A DNA stretch of 8,124 bases from Campylobacteraceae bacterium (lineage in GTDB: Bacteria; Campylobacterota; Campylobacteria; Campylobacterales; Sulfurovaceae), in the NCBI GenBank assembly GCA_027002665.1, contig JALWZK010000054.1, forward strand, positions 1-8,124, written 5' to 3'. Within the stretch, counting starts at the first letter, position 1. Each line of letters opens with the position of its first letter. Shown piece by piece: positions 5,987-8,124 of the stretch. The position numbers and the translations under genes were made by a program. Below the pieces are notes generated by a model. It was not told where the DNA came from. It made no database searches and worked only from the letters and a program-made list of their open reading frames with translations.

Positions 5987-6000
5987 CCTTATCCCTAAGG
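5987..6000 (-). promoter_or_regulatory. Small hairpin in the rpsT leader
   Basis: On the minus strand CCUUA and UAAGG form a 5-bp stem with a GGGA tetraloop, 29 bases before the rpsT ATG. It has no U run after it, so it is not a terminator for cobD. It could be a leader structure for S20 control, as S20 regulates its own synthesis in E. coli, but the stem is short and this is only a guess. Confidence 0.3.
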
Positions 6001-6015
6001 TCTATGAATTTGCGA

Positions 6016-6024
6016 ATTTTAACA
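6016..6024 (-). promoter_or_regulatory. Putative extended -10 promoter of rpsT
   Basis: On the minus strand TGTTAAAAT fits TGn plus a TATAAT-like hexamer with one mismatch. It would start transcription near 6009, giving a leader of about 50 bases that includes the small hairpin at 5987-6000. It lies in the 82-base gap after cobD. Confidence 0.4.
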
Positions 6025-6039
6025 GAAAATTTCTTTATT

Positions 6040-6927
6040 TTAGATTATTAAGCTAATAATTAGTAATGAAATCATCACTATATCAAATATTTTCCCAAAA
6101 CTTAACGCCCTCAATATATCACTCTCCTCTATATTGGCTTTCCCATCTCCAAAATATGGTTTCTGCTTTAATTTTCCAAAGTAGCTTGTATCCCCTCCCA
6201 ACTTTACATCTATAGCGAGTGCCATAGCAGATATTGGGAGTCCCGCATTTGGACTATCATGTCTTTTGCCATATCTATAAAAATTAAAGAGAGCTTTTCT
6301 ACTCAAAAATAGGATAGATATAATCACTGCTGTAACTCGTGCTGGAATATAGTTTGCTATATCATCAACTATGGCAGATACCTTCCCAAATTTTTCATAT
6401 TTACCATTTCTATATCCCACCATAGAGTCTAAGGTGTTAATCGCCTTATATATAAATGCCCCATCAATTCCAAAAAGTATAAGATAGAGTAGAGGGGCGA
6501 CTACTCCATCGCTTAGATTTTCTGCATAGCTCTCTATGGCTGCTCTATTTATATCTGATTTCGTCAAGTTTTCGGTATCTCTACTTACCAGATATTTAAT
6601 ATTTGAGGGATTTTTAATAATATCCTTTACACTATCATGTAACATCTTAGATGAGATTGTGGTCGATGCAACTATACTAAATAGAAGAGTTTGAATATAT
6701 ACATTTTGCATATAATCTATATATATAGTAATGGAGTGTGATGTAAACAAGGTGATAAAAATAAGAGTTATTGTCAATACTGCTCCACGCCAGATACTAT
6801 CCTTATAGAAGTTAGCTTCAAACCATTGAATATAGTCTCCCATATATACGACGGGGTGTTTTTTTGAGCTAAACTCACCAAATATTCTATCTATTAAGTA
6901 TGCAAATAGTCCTATTTTAATTGACAC
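6040..6927 (-). CDS. cobD: Adenosylcobinamide-phosphate synthase (CobD/CbiB)
   Basis: This inner-membrane enzyme joins the aminopropanol (phosphate) arm to adenosylcobyric acid in cobalamin synthesis. From GTG at 6927 it has 295 residues, slightly short of the usual 300-320. Motifs in order (numbered from this start) are HPVVYMG near 24-30, SRDTENL (115-121), ESYAENLSDGVVAPL (132-146), KAINTLDSMVGYR (161-173), DDIANYIPAR (188-197), HDSPNAGLP (223-231) and GDGK (260-263), so the family core is complete. Several hydrophobic segments, including the last 15 residues, fit a polytopic protein. An upstream TTG at 6951 would add eight residues (MDIEERRR) but has no ribosome site; GTG at 6927 follows a purine-rich GAGAGAAGAAGA and still retains all motifs. 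It overlaps the upstream Wzy-like gene, so translation may be coupled. No other cobalamin gene is in the window. Confidence 0.93.
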   Translation of the reverse strand: MSIKIGLFAYLIDRIFGEFSSKKHPVVYMGDYIQWFEANFYKDSIWRGAVLTITLIFITLFTSHSITIYIDYMQNVYIQTLLFSIVASTTISSKMLHDSVKDIIKNPSNIKYLVSRDTENLTKSDINRAAIESYAENLSDGVVAPLLYLILFGIDGAFIYKAINTLDSMVGYRNGKYEKFGKVSAIVDDIANYIPARVTAVIISILFLSRKALFNFYRYGKRHDSPNAGLPISAMALAIDVKLGGDTSYFGKLKQKPYFGDGKANIEESDILRALSFGKIFDIVMISLLIISLII

Positions 6928-8124
6928 TCTTCTTCTCTCTTCTATATCCAATTATTAAGATTAGTGTTAAAACAATCAGAATTGTATCATAAAATGTAAA
7001 TTTTGGAATACCTGTTCTAACCCAAGTGAATACCTTTGTCATAACATAGGCATATAATATAGTGAACTTAGGTTCATAATCTATAAGGTGTATAAAGAAA
7101 TTATCTATCTTCTTTATTAAGTATCCAGAGAAGAAGGCTACTATTATAACTCCCAATATTCCCAAGTTATAAATTCCAAATGCAACAATACCGGGAGGGA
7201 CAATCGCCTCCCTTAGATTATAGAAGAAGTATGTATTTGTAAAAATGGTATTCTCATTTATACTACTAAGCCACGACATAGGGACTATATATCCTCTAAG
7301 TCCAGATATTATCCCTTTAAAATAGACAAAATCGTAATTTTTATGTAGTGCAAACTCTAACGAGGTTTGGTCAAAATTGAAAAAACTCAACATATTTAAG
7401 ATTGCCTGAACTATATTTGAGACATCTGATATAACAAATTTACCTGTATCGAGATAACTCTCCAATGCAGGAATAGAGAATATCGCTACTATAAACAGTA
7501 TAGTAAAGTGAAATAGATAACTCTTTCTATTTTTAAGTGAAAGATAAAATAGATATAGTAGTAGTAGCTCAATAATCGCCTGTTTACTCTTAAATAGAAA
7601 TAGTCTTGAGAATAGAGCTACTCCCACTCCAACCCATAATATTATCCAGTTCCATACTCCTCTCCTATCCTCCAATAGAAAATATATAATAATAGCCAAG
7701 ATGGAGAAGGGGATAAACCTATATACAAAAATATACTTTTTACTAATCCAAACCTCATCACCATGCCCCGACCTTACAGCGTCGGCTACCTCTATGGCTC
7801 TCTGCATACCCCCAAATTGAGAGGCATATATAAACATTGAAGCTAAGGATAGAAGTGATAAAAATAGACCCATTAAAAAGAGCAGACTTACCTCTTTCGA
7901 GAATATCTTAATAGTCCTCTCCTTTAAGATATACTCTTGCATCTCCCTATCTTTTACAGATTTAATACCAAAAAAGAACATGGTAATAAATATAAATATG
8001 GTCTCAAAGGATAAAAAACTATAAAATCTATCTATCCCATGATTTTGAATATGTAAATCCAATAGTTTATAGTTGAGAAAAAATATATTATCATTTAGTA
8101 TAAAACTGAGTGGAACTATTAGAT
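6917..8124 (-). CDS. Wzy-like O-antigen/oligosaccharide repeat-unit polymerase, 5'-truncated by window edge
   Basis: This is a polytopic inner-membrane protein with about 9-11 hydrophobic segments in 401 visible residues. The frame is open to the right edge without a stop or an ATG. A TTG at 8062 has been read as a start, but 20 more in-frame codons upstream (including LIVPLSFIL) look like membrane protein, so the true start is probably beyond the window. Near the C-terminus, PPGIVAFGIYNLGILGVIIV and SGYLIKKID resemble the end of the O-antigen polymerase (Wzy) family, which joins undecaprenyl-linked sugar units on the periplasmic side. Arg- and Lys-containing loops (RSGHGDEVW, FSRLFLFKSKQ) fit this. 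Wzy proteins diverge strongly, so the assignment rests on topology and this one motif. It ends 11 bases inside cobD. Confidence 0.6.
   Translation of the reverse strand, partial: LIVPLSFILNDNIFFLNYKLLDLHIQNHGIDRFYSFLSFETIFIFITMFFFGIKSVKDREMQEYILKERTIKIFSKEVSLLFLMGLFLSLLSLASMFIYASQFGGMQRAIEVADAVRSGHGDEVWISKKYIFVYRFIPFSILAIIIYFLLEDRRGVWNWIILWVGVGVALFSRLFLFKSKQAIIELLLLYLFYLSLKNRKSYLFHFTILFIVAIFSIPALESYLDTGKFVISDVSNIVQAILNMLSFFNFDQTSLEFALHKNYDFVYFKGIISGLRGYIVPMSWLSSINENTIFTNTYFFYNLREAIVPPGIVAFGIYNLGILGVIIVAFFSGYLIKKIDNFFIHLIDYEPKFTILYAYVMTKVFTWVRTGIPKFTFYDTILIVLTLILIIGYRREKKSVN

Overview
The window is AT-rich DNA (about 30 % G+C by eye). It uses AGA/ATA/TTA-type codons heavily, has AAGGA-type Shine-Dalgarno sites and TATAAT boxes with no clear -35. 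Together with the rpsT-prfA gene pair and the protein sequences, this suggests a member of the Campylobacterota (Epsilonproteobacteria). The genus cannot be fixed from the window. Ten protein genes are present, two of them cut by the window edges. I see no RNA gene, CRISPR array, insertion sequence or phage gene, so this looks like chromosomal backbone with a stress-response insert.

Layout. (1) 1-742, plus strand: the 3' part of pabB, aminodeoxychorismate synthase component I (folate pathway). It is open to the left edge, so its true start lies outside. (2) 749-2164, minus strand: a tight operon of three different small heat-shock proteins (Hsp20/alpha-crystallin). The first two look cytoplasmic and end in an I-x-I tail; the last has a predicted signal peptide and no such tail, so it may work in the periplasm. 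A TATAAT promoter lies just upstream. (3) 2224-2937, minus strand: a cysteine-free Crp/Fnr-family regulator with its own strong intrinsic terminator, directly upstream of the sHSP promoter. (4) 3080-3823, plus strand: fabG (3-oxoacyl-ACP reductase), divergent from the regulator, with a very short leader. (5) 3899-4537, plus strand: a membrane-anchored coiled-coil protein of unknown function, preceded by a promoter lying inside a perfect 10-bp inverted repeat. (6) 4554-5957, minus strand: rpsT then prfA (ribosomal protein S20 and release factor 1), with a hairpin between them. (7) 6040-8124, minus strand: a Wzy-like polytopic membrane protein, open past the right edge, overlapping cobD/cbiB (cobalamin biosynthesis).

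How the genes fit together. Most are housekeeping genes for folate, fatty acid and cobalamin synthesis and for translation. The notable part is the sHSP cluster, which appears to pair cytoplasmic holdases with an exported one and sits beside a Crp/Fnr-type regulator that has lost the usual cAMP-binding and Fe-S residues. Whether that regulator controls the sHSPs cannot be decided here. Several apparent starts (at 218, 1764, 6951 and 8062) are probably wrong, and corrected starts are given.
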